Of a stretch of 64,000 bases of DNA, positions 48,730 to 61,042 are shown piece after piece. The notes beneath the pieces are model-generated. The model saw only the letters and a list, made by a program, of their open reading frames with translations. It was not told the origin of the DNA and ran no database searches. The stretch spans positions 59,139,454-59,203,453 of the forward strand of contig OX388345.1 in assembly GCA_947579665.1 (NCBI GenBank). Direction: 5' to 3'. This DNA is from Sympetrum striolatum (taxonomy: Eukaryota > Arthropoda > Insecta > Odonata > Libellulidae). The position numbers and the translations under genes are program-made. Position 1 is the first letter of the stretch. Each line of letters starts with the position of its first letter.

Positions 48730-51700
48730 GTAAGTGCCTTCCGCAAAAATCATTCCATCAGTGCTAAGCCGATGGTAATTTTTCGCCGAAGGAAATCGAT
48801 TTTGGATGTTCGAAAAAGTAGTGTGCGGTGAAAATATTGACAACTGAGGAAAGACTGTTACATCGCATAATTCGAAAGATACCTGCCTGATTTTGGAGTA
48901 GGTAAGAAGAATATTCAGAGCATCACACTTTCAATGCAAAAAACTAATTTTGGGTCCTGGTAGTTGTGTTTAACACTCTTGGAGCAGATTGATGCATTGC
49001 TGAAGTAGATGATTTTTTTAATGAGTGATTTGAAAATTTGGAAAATTGCAATATCCATACTGGATCCAAGAATCTCGATGTTAGATATTGAAGAATTTAG
49101 GATGCAGGTTTATTCAAGCATAAACACTGTAATAAGCTATTCTTTGTAATAGCTTAATGCATTTTTTATACTTACTTTATAATAAGTAGGATACGTACCA
49201 TTGATGTATTTGGGCTTTAGGGATGCGATCAGATGAGGTTATTCATGCAAAACGTGATAACTCAACATTTTCCTTATCTATCATCATCATCATCACCGAG
49301 TTATTGCTGATGCAATTCTTAACAGCCGTAATGTTGAGAAACAGCGGAAAGAATCGCATTCGAGGTAGTTTGAATTAATATTGTGATAGTTTGAAATTTT
49401 ATTGGATGTCAAATCGTTTAGAATACTTGTTGATAAGCAAAGGAGGATTTCGTAACAATAACCTTTAGTTGCAATATTGATTCCGTATTGTTTTGTTTTG
49501 TGCAACTGCTTGTGATTTTGAACGGAGAGAACCTTGAAATTAGATTTCTTTTCGTTTTGGAGATGAAAGATAGATAATATACTTATATTATAAGATAGCA
49601 AGTTAATAGCAATAGCAGTTTCTGTAATGAATTTGGATTAAGAGACCTATTGATAGAAAAATTAATACTAAGAATAGTAGTGATTTTAATGTATCGTAGT
49701 AGATCTCTGTAAAGGAACGTAAAATGTAATGGCAAATGGCAAATTACCTCACTCCTCATCCTGTCTAGTAAGCCTCATTCTCAGTCTATTAAGGCCATAT
49801 CCCACTATAGTATCTAATGTTCGATGGTATGCGATTCCAACCGGCTTTTGGGCTGACTACTGAAGTGAATACATACAGAAAACATTTAAAAGTAGAAAAA
49901 GAGTGAATAAGTGTCGAAGTTAGGTTTTCTGCAGATAAATCTACGCGTGCCATTGTCGGCTGGGACGTTAAATATTTCAATTTAAACAATGGAAAATATG
50001 CACTATTTCCGGATATTTGGGAGACATTTATCGAATTCTTTGTTCGTAATCAGTGAAACCTCGTGAGTTTTAACTCTTGCCTAAAAGTAACCGTTTTCAC
50101 AAATTTCTGTTTTTCTTTCACCTTTGTTTCTTCACGAGATCTTCAATTGCCACGAATTCTATAGGCTTGTTTACTTAATGTCATGGTTGGCAGTATCTAA
50201 TCTAATGTCTTCCTTCCGCGGAAGGAATGCGTCCCTCAGACGGATTCTTCTGCTCCAGAAAATTGGCATGACGTCATATCCGCAAAATAGTTAAACATCT
50301 TGGATAGAGTTGTTGAAAGAGGTTAGCCGAACTTACGAGGGTTTTTCACTTTCAAGACCTTGATGTGGAACGCTTTGCTTACTTAGAGCTGCGTGAGCGA
50401 AATTTAAAACAAATGGAATCCCGAGGACTTACTTTATCGCTCAAGGTAGGTATCAATTCTTCCTTAAGACTAAGCGATAACATTTATAATGAATTAATGA
50501 CTATTACTATTGTATTAATAAGTTATGGAACACTATATTGTTCAATAAAGCCCCCGAGTCCCTTTTGAGCTAAATTTTGTTTGAGTAGGTTTGGTGGTAC
50601 TCCAATTTCACATGCGTTAACAGACTCGGTAAGCAACGAAATATAGTTGAAATTTAGCCAGAACAACCAAATCAAATCGTCAAAATAAAGCCGGTTTGAA
50701 AAGCCTGAGGAGATCTAATGGATCATTACGAGAATAACTATCTCTAATGCTAATTACCCACTTGCCAGAATCCATGTGCTTCCAATAAGATTGAGTAATT
50801 AAAATCGTTACACTGTAAATGAGTTCAATGCTTCATATAGCGGCCATGAGCTCTTTCCAAATTTGTTTATCTTTCCACGGAGTCAATGCATAATGACCTA
50901 CTGATGTAGAAAAAAATACTGATCGATTTTCAAGACGAACTCTATACTGAGATTCGGTTTGTAATGAGCTTGTGAAAGTCATACCAATACTCGGGTGAAC
51001 CTTGCGGGAGCTTCTGATGAAACTAAGCTTTTTTGATGGAATTATCAGTAGTCCTATTTTAGTAATCAGCCCTAATTAATTAATCGATTAAATTGTGCCG
51101 GAATAATTCAGACGCACAATTAAAACAAATATGGAAACAGGGAGTTGATTAATGTAAAATTACACCTGAAATTGTACAAAGAGACCTTACAAATCTCAGA
51201 AACTGTATTAATCCGAATATTCAACATTAGACTGTTTTTATAAATTTCAATGTTGTTAATTTTCAATTCTCGCAAGAGAAAATTTATTTCCATCTTCAAA
51301 ATTCGTGAATATTCATTACATTATCATGCGGTAGAATTTTTCTCACGACGTAAGTTCGTGCATGAATAGTCACGATTTAATCTTGACTGGCATACTTCTG
51401 CCATGCGTGCTATTAAGAAATCTGATGGCTCGAGCGAAACGCGAGATAAGTCAAAGTGCTTGGTCCGCAAGAAGGGGGACTTAAGTTGTTATCAATGCAG
51501 GCGACGCCTCAATTCAAAGAAACGCATACGTCATTTCCGATGAAATTACTTTGCTGTCGTGGCGTAATTATAACCACCCTCCGACTACTGCACGGAGGTC
51601 AAATGAAACATTAGTATGTTAATTGAACGCCAAGATGATTTTGTTAAAAAAAGTGAGCCCAAACAAGTTTAAGAAAAAAATGCAATTAATACTTTGGTCC

Positions 51701-53068
51701 AATCAATCTACGTAATGATTTTATTTTTTTTATCTAAGAAAGGGTTTAAGAATGATGAAAGTCTATTTAGAAAATTCCTATAAAGAAAAATTTTTCTGCA
51801 CTTATCCACGTGATTTCATTAGAGAACCTTGTATGGAAGCAAAATGTCCTCGTCTTTGTACGAATGTTTACCATTTGCTATATTAGTTACTAAAATTTCG
51901 ATTCGGCTATGCTGTTGTACTGCGACGTTTCGACAATCGGCGAAATCAATAATGTTGGTGAGATTTGGATCGAGTCCCTTCACACATCCAGCCCCTTCAC
52001 ACATCCAGCCCCTTCGCCTTTCCGCAAAAGTAAACAAACGCCATAAGGAAGTGAGGTGAGCTAAAAATGTTTCCACCCGGATTTTCCTCAATCTTTGGTT
52101 CACAATTGAATAATGGTTTGCAGCTGTCTCCACGTACCTGTTTATTATAACATTTAGAATACATTTCGGTTTGTAAGTTTGTTCTCTTTTCCCCCTGAGA
52201 TTCGAAGACGCAGTTATGAGCAAAGAAATTGAAGTTTCGAAAGATAATGGCGAAAGTTACATTTTTTAAATAAATTAATTACTTTATTCCCAGACTAAAG
52301 TTAGAATTCTGTTGTTCATGCGCATCATAACAATTGGAAGAAGGAATTAATAAATCTTTTTTTTTTGGGAAATATTTCGAACTTACTCCGAATTCCCTCT
52401 TTCCAAAGATTCTCTCCCTCAATCGAAGCTATCAAAATAATCAATTCAACGCGCAATACTCTTTCCATAGGAACAATGAAAGAACTCGCAAAGATATAAA
52501 AAAAAGCAAAGAAGAAAATGTTTAAAAGAAGCTCTGTTTTGAAATCTATCTTCGACAGTGTAGTACTATGCATTTTAATAACACATTTATGGTGATATTT
52601 AATCCGAGTGTTGGCTACTCAAGCAAGAACCAGAACAGTGTTTGGTATTTTGATTCATATATAAAGGCAGCCTTCACTATATGGAACTCCAATTATTTAC
52701 ATAGCGAATTTATTTGACCTATTATGATTCAATGAAAAGATTGTGATACCTTGAAATAACTACTTCTCCGAACGAAAAAAATATTTTGCTTGCATCTACC
52801 TGAAGATGTCAATCTAGTCCAGCATGATGTGATATTTACAAATGGTAAATATATATTTTAAAAAATAAATGTATATTTACAAAACATAAATTTGTATTTA
52901 CAAAAAATAAATATATCTTTACAAGAATAAATGTATATTTACAAAGTCAAATATATATTAACAATTCTATTCCCAGCACTTTGCTTCGTGCCTTAGACAT
53001 ATAAATCGAGCTACTTGCTTACAGTCGACAACGTGGTGTATCGCTAATCTCTGTTTTATTTCCTACAG
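48730..53068. other. LITAF-like intron
   Basis: A 4.3-kb intron between the start exon and the proline-rich exon B. It holds a short CAT repeat (49280-49296), a tandem pair of a 19-bp unit CCTTCACACATCCAGCCCC (about 51977-52015) and the A/T minisatellite at 52843-52965. Open frames here (for example 51819-52223 minus) show no motif. Confidence 0.5.
52843..52965. repeat. A/T-rich minisatellite
   Basis: Five or so imperfect units of about 24 bp with the core TTTACAAAAAATAAAT-TATA, each beginning TATTTACAA or TCTTTACAA. It ends 100 bp upstream of LITAF exon 53069. Confidence 0.65.
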
Positions 53069-53200
53069 GTGTTCCTAAAGGCAGCAGTCCACCTTACTTT
53101 CCGCCAGAAGGAAATCCGCCACCCCCAGGATTTCTTCCACCACCGCCTTACTCTCCCGGTACCGCTGGTCAAGAACCCGTTACTGTAGTCGTCGGTGCAC
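53069..53200 (+). CDS. LITAF-like gene, proline-rich exon of cassette B
   Basis: A 132-nt exon with acceptor TCCTACAG and donor C|GTGAGT, phase 1 at both ends. It encodes VPKGSSPPYFPPEGNPPPPG, then FLPPPPYSPGTAGQEPVTVV and VGA. PPPY (residues 29-32 of isoform B) is a PPxY motif for WW-domain proteins. It corresponds to the exon at 34785 in position, phase and the V-VV ending, so cassette A and B both consist of a proline-rich exon followed by a LITAF exon. Direct splicing from 34785 to this exon also keeps the frame. Confidence 0.82.
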
Positions 53201-56157
53201 GTGAGTTCAGAACAACTTCTTTTTGTGCAATAGTCATTAATATACCATCCGTGTTACATTTCCGCGGGGCATTTCTCCCCGTTGAGGTTGAGCAACTGGA
53301 ATGCCAATAGCCTCACCTGTGTCTTTGAAAACACACTTACCTTTTCAGAAACGCATTCACTAATTTAAATGTTAAATCTATAATATGTTAGTGAGATGAT
53401 TGAGAAACTTATGAAGTGACATTTAGGAACAGTAATTTTAGAATAAATCTCATGTAAATGCATTAGTTGGAGTAATATGTTTGCTAAATTTAGTCTTGAT
53501 TGTTGTTAAAAGCGTGACCTAATCCTGTTTGTTTTTATAGAGATGCTATTTATGAATTTTAAATATGATAATTTACGCGTGAAAATTAACATTTTTTGGA
53601 GCTGCCACTTCATTTCTGTCTGACTGAGGCAAATAGTAATAATTATTATTATCCTTCAATCGGATTTTGGCTTCATGTAAACACCTCACCAGTTCAGTGC
53701 CCCCCTTGGAATAATATCGAAGTTTAACATGTCTCCGATTTTAACTATTTAATTTATATATTGACACAAGTGTCAATTTCGTGTGATTCTTAGTGTACAT
53801 ATCGCTAACTTAAAGGGCATGCAATCGTTAATTAAAGCAAGTGTATCCTTTGTTCGATACATTGGAGGCATTATTCAGAAGAAAGGATATTACGGGGTTA
53901 CCTGCACATAAATCTCAAGTGTATGTGGACGTCTGATCTGGTACGTCACGTGAGGCACTTTATTTGGAAGGGTTTTTCCTTCAATGTGTTTCTCCATTTG
54001 ACTCACTAGCAAACTTTTTGCCTAAATGAAGATGGATGAAAAATGTATTACTATATTTCATTCAGTCGGAACGTCCTGTAATATGTATACAGGGGGTATC
54101 TTCTGATTGAACTACTTCCAATGAAATCAATGCGTACACTGCAATCTGCTCTCTAGTTGAACTTAAATAGTTTGCAATTTAAGTTTCTCGTTTTGGCGTT
54201 TATTTAATGAGTAATCTTTAAGAAGGAAATGGATCGAGCAAGCCGTAAAGTATATTGCCGTTTGTTGTGTAGATATTCCATATGGTGTTAATTAAATTCT
54301 TGATATCATGCGGTTATCAGGTATGTGAAAATGCTCAGCGCCAAGAGATAAAAGAGACTGCGCTATTCAATCTGAAAATCCGATGTCTGTACGTTAGATA
54401 TTGTATGTTCAATGATAGGTTTGCTACATAACAACGCTTTCCAATATAGTATTCGAGAGGGTAATTGAAATATCGTTTTCTTTCAAGATAAAATGATGAA
54501 TACTAAACAATGCTATGAACACAATATATGAGTACTTCAAATTTGGCAGCAAATAAACATCCGTTTCAATAACATTCAATTGGATACCGTAATTTTAAGT
54601 GTCCGAAACGTATTCGTAATTCGACTGAGTGCAGCTAATGCATACATTCATAAATACATATATACTCATACTAGAGGCGCAGCTCCTTAAGTATGTACGT
54701 ATGCAAGCCTGTGTAAGAATTGAATTTATTTTACGACTTTCCTTCCATCTTTGTTGGGTCAGTATCCACAGTTAAGATAATAGGCTACATGTAGCTAGAT
54801 CCAGTACCACTGCGTGTCCACTGCATGAATGATACATGCTGAACTATTAACAAAATTTTGATCCTTCAAGTAACCAGAAAACACATTGTGCTCTTGAAGT
54901 CTGTGATACTTAATTTATTTGAGTGGTTTTCACTTTCTCTGTATGAAGATTTCCTTTAAAAGCAAGTGCTTGTAATTTAAATTAAGCATTGCTTTTTTAA
55001 AGAAGGCAGGACAATCGCTCCGGCTTATATAGTAAAATAAAAAAGCCTATGCAAAGACTGACTCATAAGAAATTTTCTGGAAGTAATGTTTAATGTGTAT
55101 AAATCATGTTCACAATACCATGTATGCAGAATGACCTTACGCCATACTGCCTTTCATGAAATTTCTCTCCAGACGCTAAATACACGAGAGAGTATAGCCT
55201 AGGAGTTGAGAGTCTGTTTTATCTTTAGAATGGAAGCTGTCAACAAGAGGGGGGTACCCCTCTTAGGGGGAAAAGGGGTCTCTTCGAAGGAATTTTAGGG
55301 GGGAACAGCAAATGGCCATTGAATTGGATATAATTATAGATTAAAATCAACACGAAAAAAACACAAACTACATTATCAGAAAGTTACGGCAATGGGTCAC
55401 CAAGTAAGGCTAAGGACAGATGAGTGTGGCTCATATGGGGAAAGCGATAAAAAAAGGAATAATCGGTTGAAGACTGAAGGCTGCAAGACTAATAGGATTG
55501 GAGAAGGGGAATAAAGTTTTCAATATAGTCGAGCGGGAGGGCACACGAAAGGAGAGTAATGACATTAAATCGTAGGATATGGAGCTACCATTGAGAATGC
55601 CCGGAAAAAATTGAAATCATTGCTGGTTAAACGATCGGATAGGGAAGGAATTCTTACTCTGCGGATGTATATCAAGTTTTAGACTGTGGAATTTGGAAAA
55701 TTGGGAATTACGATAACGGAGAAGACATATGCAATGCGATGTCGTCGTCGTCATGGAACATATTCAACAAATTGGAGTTAGAAAAATTGCCTGTCTTTTG
55801 CTTAATTAACGATATTTAATAATAACGAAGATCCCCAAATAGCAGCAATGAACTTTTGAGAAATTACTGTCCAAGTGTTTATCAATCTCGTACATACATC
55901 GGCTTTGAATTTTTATTTACGTTTTTAATGGCGATCAACGATCATACCAAGAAATTCTTCGGATCGTTCGAGGCTACCGATGGATTGACCCACTAATAAC
56001 CTAATTACAATTAGCCGAGCCAAAATAATCGGAATATTCTTGTTGAATTTTCTTCGATTATTCTATCGCTTCAATGAGATAAAAATGTGACCCTGTAGAT
56101 TTATACCTTGTAGTTCATGTATTGAAATCGAATAAAACATTGTATCTGATGTTTCAG
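53201..56157. other. LITAF-like intron, nothing recognised
   Basis: No exon was seen in this 3-kb intron. 55245-55310 has repeated runs of G and C (GGGGGGTACCCCTCTTAGGG). 55400-55560 may be weak LINE debris (SVAHMGKAIKKG), too short to call. Confidence 0.5.
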
Positions 56158-56290
56158 CGGTTGCCCCACCTCTTGGACCCGATTCCAGCCGCGTCGTCTG
56201 TCCTTCGTGCAGAGCAACTGTCAGCACGAGAGTTGATCATGAAACGACTACCAAAACGCATTTGATGTGCCTCATTATGTGTGTCTTCGG
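56158..56290 (+). CDS. LITAF-like gene, zinc-binding half-domain exon B
   Basis: A 133-nt exon with acceptor GTTTCAG and donor GG|GTAAGT, phase 1 in and 2 out. It encodes VAPPLGPDSSRVVCPSCRAT, then VSTRVDHETTTKTHLMCLIM and CVFG. C63 and C66 of isoform B are the first CxxC of the LITAF zinc site, and residues 83-93 start the hydrophobic segment that dips into the membrane. LITAF-domain proteins sit on the cytosolic face of late endosomes and lysosomes as monotopic membrane proteins. The exon is a paralogue of 37915-38047. Confidence 0.9.
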
Positions 56291-56540
56291 GTAAGTAAAC
56301 GCTACAATTTGCGAAGAATGTGTTCTTAAAAATAGTAAATAGTATTTCTCTGCCATCACCATTGCCCCATTAAACGATCGACAAAACTAATTCAGCCCGA
56401 CCGTCAGCACATCCTCGTCAGAGAAGATGCACTTTATACAAATTTATTAATCCTGCAATGTTTTACGAATGATGACTGGACTAATTGGATTTTTTAAAGT
56501 GAAACTCTATTTTATCTGTAGCACTGCTATATTACTTGTT

Positions 56541-56930
56541 GCCATAATAGCCCTACCGTCTTAGAGGTTTAAAATCTCCAATGGCCGTCTTTGTCGGCCT
56601 CCCCTCGCCTCTTTCATCGGTATTCGGAGAAATCAGTAAGGAATCGACGGTGGGACTGTAACAAAAGAAATTTCGGAACACAACTGTTAATGAATTAGAG
56701 GTTTCAAATCTACAATAGCCGTCTTTGTCGGCATTCCTCGCCTCTTTCACTGGTATTCGAAGAAACCAGGTAGGGATCATTGCTTTTTTTATATTCCTTC
56801 CCGGTTTCTCCGAATACCGGTGGAAGAGGCGAGGAACGCCGTAAAAGACGGCTATTGTCGATTTGAAACCTCTAATTCATTAACAGTCGTGTTCCAAATT
56901 TTCTTTCATTACAGCCCTACCGTCGTTATT
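56541..56930. repeat. Palindromic repeat family, copy 4 (composite)
   Basis: A full palindromic copy (about 56640-56930) follows a partial direct copy (56541-56637). The full copy starts with ACGGTGGGACTGTAACAAAA and ends TTTCATTACAGCCCTACCGT, so the family's outermost sequence is CGACGGTAGGGCTGTAATG. Arms carry AATAGCCGTCTTTGTCGGC and GAAGAGGCGAGGAACGCCG. It begins 250 bp after the LITAF exon B. Confidence 0.7.
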
Positions 56931-58185
56931 ACATAGCTATTTATTTGGCCTCAGTAGTGAAAGTTCTATGAAAGCGCCCCGTCATTAAAATTGGTTTAAA
57001 TGAAAAAGGATGTTTCAATTAATGGATACATTTTGATAAAAGAAACCTCTGATATTCCTGCCGTTGACGAAGGTTGCATTTATCACTTACGAGACAAAAA
57101 TATAATTTGTGGGAGACAATTTGTAAAATTAGACTAGAAATAAAATTAAACTTTCAAAACTTGCTCAATCAAGGCAATGGTTTGTGGTAACGCTTCATGG
57201 ATACGGCTGAAAGATCTTTAAGTTATTTACCCCAGCGTCCATATAACATCAACTATTTTTTATTAGTCATAATGTAATCAACCTTTACTCATATAAACAT
57301 ACCTAGTTAAATTTGAGTGGTACCAAGAATAAAAACCTTTTGTCACCTGTAAGAAACCCTAAAAAGATGATTTCAATTATAACCAAGACTTAGCTGGAAG
57401 TTTGGAAGGAGAAAATTCTTTCCACGCTTTTCATTTAAACATTGGATTTTAAATTTTCACAATTTCATTCAAATCTTAAAAAGAATTATTTTCCTTATTT
57501 TCACGCCTTTTTCAAAATTTGTTTATAGAGCAAATGTTCTACGATGTGCCAAGTAATTCCATGTTCCACGTAATGGAAATATAAAGTGACAATCTAGATA
57601 CAATAATAGGTTGTGAGGAGCATTCTAAAGAAAAACCTCTATTGCCTCTTTATTGACAGTGTTAACGCTTGATGAGCTCCTTGAGAAAAGACTGAGTTTT
57701 CTGTGTCCACCGGCAATATTTTGAATATCACTGTTTCCCTTAACGTTCATAATCGCATGACCAATGCTACTCCACATTGCCACCCCTTGAAATGCAAATA
57801 AAAGTCGGTTCTGTTATAGTTATTCTGTGGTTCTGATTCTGAAGGAAATTTAGCAGTATTAAGATATTTTCAGTGTCTTCTTAAATAAGGACTAAATTTG
57901 ATTTTGAGATATTAGGGAATTATAATTACATATATGTATAAGTTACCCAGAGGAACTGTTTTAGTTTAAATAAAATTGATCGAAGAAGCCATTACTAGGG
58001 GAAGCTGCATTATAAAAAAAATTGTGAAACTTTTTCTTAGTTGTTTCCACCATTTAAAGTCCCAAGTCGTTGAACCTTGATATCACAAATAATTGTACAA
58101 GTTTTTAAACCTTGATATCACAAATGATTGGATGGTCATTGTTAAAATAACTACGTAGTAGAAAATAATGCCATTAACAATTCTG
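56931..58185. other. LITAF-like intron, nothing recognised
   Basis: Intron sequence. A direct pair of ACCTTGATATCACAAAT lies at about 58074 and 58108. Confidence 0.5.
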
Positions 58186-58189
58186 ACAT

Positions 58190-58262
58190 ATTTTCTTCGG
58201 TTACTCTATCATGCCACACGCCGAAAGGCGGCTCGCAGGGTATAAATGTAGATGTAGACGCT
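58190..58262 (+). repeat. Possible LINE 3'-tail repeat
   Basis: TATCATGCCACACGCCGAAA with GGCGGCTCGCAGGGTATAAA ends in the short repeat ATGTAGATGTAGACG, like a retroposon tail. A related but diverged string, GTGCCACAGGGCGAAAGGTA, occurs at 59874-59893. It ends 57 bp before the LITAF terminal exon. Confidence 0.35.
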
Positions 58263-58319
58263 ATTCATTATTTTATTCATATATTCTTTCTTTAATCATT
58301 CTCATTGTTTTTCTTATAG

Positions 58320-58422
58320 ACTTTGGCCGTGCTGCGTCATCCCCTACTTGATGGATTCCTGCAAGAACACCAACCATTTCTGCCCATCCTGCGGCGCCTT
58401 CCTGGGGGCGTACAAGAGATAA
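58320..58422 (+). CDS. LITAF-like gene, shared terminal exon
   Basis: The acceptor TTCTTATAG is followed by one base that completes Gly with either LITAF exon. The exon encodes LWPCCVIPYLMDSCKNTNHF, then CPSCGAFLGAYKR and TAA. HFCPSCG supplies the second zinc-binding CxxC and preceding His of the LITAF domain, and LG-Y-R is the conserved C-terminus (human LITAF ends LLGTYKRL). With exons 48717, 53069 and 56158 it completes a 126-residue protein. Most likely function, by family: endosomal and lysosomal membrane-associated adaptor linked to protein sorting and, in animals, innate immune response. Confidence 0.92.
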
Positions 58423-60870
58423 ACTACCTCTCATATTCTGATAATCTTGGATGCGATGGATTTGGTTAATCAAACGTTCTGATGACGAATGAGAATGAAA
58501 TAAAAGGGAATTTTAGAGCCGATGAATTTGAAATGCGTCCTTCCTCCAGCTGACATAGACTTAATGGTGTTGAGGGAAATAGTTTCGGCTGATTGGCATA
58601 TATGGTTTGATATCATTCCTCGCTTGGAAGTGACCTGAATATATCTATGCTGTGCAAGAGCATAGCAGTATCGATACACAATTTCTTTATATATGAGACA
58701 TTGCTAGTCATATCAAAGATGGTATATTATATCATTAATAGAATTAAGTGTAACTCGGAGACAAGCAATTAAGCCTCTGATGAGATGATAGCCTCAAGTT
58801 TGGTAAATTTGTCACGGGTGGAGCTGCAATTGTGTTATTCGATAAAGAGATTTTGAATTTAAAATGTTTCTTGCACAATAATGTTCAATTTTTATACAAC
58901 CAATGATGAATAAAATTCAAAGTATTTTGAGTACACTTTTATTTTACAAATATTTTATCCAATACATTCCTGGCGGCTAATCTGATAGCATGGTGAAGTG
59001 ACGAAGTCATGCAAATTGTGCATTTTCAATATATTCTGATATTAGGAGAGCGAGGCTTTTAATATTAATGATAATCTTTTGTATTCATGCCTTAGAGTTT
59101 CAAGCAACAGCAACGTAAAGTATAAACGTGTAAATTTTAGGGTTCTGTTTTCGAATTTGACTATCTCTATTTCCGGATCTTAAATTCTTATTGTTATAAC
59201 TTAGGATCCAGGAACACCTTAGATTAGAACCAACCTTCGTGAATGTGAGCCATTATATATCACTTAAAAAAAGAGCTGAAAGGCAAATCCAGAAGTAAAA
59301 TTAAAGATTACCGAAGGATAAACGGTTAAACCTGCAAGAAGGTAGAAGACTAGAACTAGTTTAACTAGAGCTAGACTAAACTAGTGTTTGAAAAACGTCA
59401 ATATTTACGAAACACTAATCCACACTTGCGTTAATCCTTTTTTCAGGCGCTTGCTGATTCATATAATTGTTGTATATATTTGCTCTTAAAGTTAACTGTT
59501 TTTAAGGTATAGTCTGAATGATGTTAAATAACAATGGAACTTCGATAATTAGGAAAAGTACATCGAAATGCATCCCAGTTTGTTGAGCATAATCAGGAAG
59601 AGTTACCAAGTTGCAGTTTTGGCACGTAAGACTAAAATCTTCAGAAGAAATATAAGTTGAAAATCCCGAATTGATAAATTCAAAGACGATACGTTCTTGG
59701 ATGGAGTTACAGATAAGAGATACAGAAGAGTCCTTCCGACGTGAGTTGATCGGATATCGTGATAAAAATCAGCGAAATATGTTATTTGACTATTCCTTTC
59801 TGTAATTGATTTTTTCGTGAATGACATACTGCTTCAACCGATTAGAAAAATAGATTTAACATAAATATATACCCCGTGCCACAGGGCGAAAGGTATATGT
59901 GATTGTAGGAGGATTTATTTTTTATTTCAGTCCATCACTAGCTAGCTACTGAAGCGTATCAAAAATTACCACTAAGTAAATACTAACCACGAGCATCAAA
60001 GAGTGTTCAATGTAGAAGCACTACTTCATTCAATTTTCAGTTAATTATTCCTCCATGCTTTCGATACTAATTATTTCTATTTGTAACTTGTTAACTTCAT
60101 CATTATGATTTCTTTTGATTCCTAACCGATTGCAAGTTTTATGAGGGTATTCATCTCTTTTTGTGCAGTTCGTAGGTTACGATTAAAAAAAAACCATTTA
60201 AACCTTCCGAATAAGATATACGCAAAGAGAAATGTGCAAATGGATTTTATAATCAATTTGATTGAAGTAATCGTTATCTCAATACTCATTCTTTGTAAAT
60301 TTCTCGTTTTCTGCGAGTATTGCATTTATACGGATAGCTCCGCTTTCAAGTTGACAATGGACGCATGTATTTGAAAAAAAAATGATTGCGGGCTGCAGAT
60401 GAAGAATTATGGGGTGATGAAGGGTACTTTTATAATCCAGAGGGAACACGTATAGAAATAGTAACAAAATGGTGAATTGAATTCCATTGGAGGTGGATGT
60501 TTATAATGTTTTTTTAAAACTTATTTCGGATTACTGCATTTAATTGTCAACTTTTAAACTGGTAAAAATCTTTATAATTGTAATAAGTTCCAAGGCACAT
60601 CGTATGTTTTGCAGGACTGAGATATACAATATATTTTCGTTGTCGGACCTTATCTTTTTTTTATCTTAAATGGAAAAAATGTAATCTCTTTCCCGTTAAG
60701 ATATAATTAGTGTGTAAATATGGCTGAACTTAAACTGATCATCTAGCGCGTTCATGCCAAATTTCCTTTTAGCCGAACCGTGTAAGAAAATATAAACGTC
60801 AATCAAATGTTCGTTTAAGCATTATCTCATTAACTAAATATACTATGAAAGAGGAAATAAAACAATGTGT
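58423..60870. other. LITAF 3' UTR and intergenic DNA
   Basis: AATAAA at 58499-58504 and again near 58909 are candidate polyadenylation signals for the LITAF-like gene. Beyond them no exon was seen. The repeat-like string at 59874-59893 is described with the 58190 repeat. Confidence 0.5.
58499..58504 (+). terminator. Candidate polyadenylation signal, LITAF-like gene
   Basis: The first AATAAA after the LITAF stop codon, 77 bp downstream. AATAAA at about 58909 is an alternative that would give a 0.5-kb 3' UTR. Confidence 0.4.
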
Positions 60871-60872
60871 AT

Positions 60873-61025
60873 GCGTTAACTGAGGGCTCCCGGATAGTCA
60901 TGTGGACAGCGCGTGTGCCTTTGGTGAAAGCGGTCCCGGGTTCGATTCCCGGTGGGAGCCAATGTGCGAAATGACCTAAGCTGTCGAAGCACTTTTAACA
61001 ATACTACTACTACTGCGTTAACTGA
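60873..61025 (+). mobile_element. tRNA-derived SINE, full-length copy with TSD
   Basis: The 131-bp element 60884-61014 is bounded by a perfect 11-bp duplication GCGTTAACTGA (60873-60883 and 61015-61025). The head has acceptor arms GGCTCCC/GGGAGCC, an A-box-like TAGTCATGTGG and a perfect B box GGTTCGATTCC in a paired T arm. The tail reads AATGTGCGAAATGACCTAAG, CTGTCGAAGCACTTTTAA and ends in ACTACTACTACT. It could be mistaken for a tRNA gene. The tail, the TSD and two relatives show a pol III-driven SINE. Confidence 0.88.
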
Positions 61026-61042
61026 TTCCTGTTTTCTTGTAC

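Noticed and set aside
51819..52223. 134-codon minus-strand open frame
   Set aside because: It overlaps a short tandem repeat and a partly open opposite strand; no recognisable domain.
60884..60960. Apparent tRNA gene
   Set aside because: It folds partly like tRNA, but it is the head of a SINE with a tail, TSD and two relatives.
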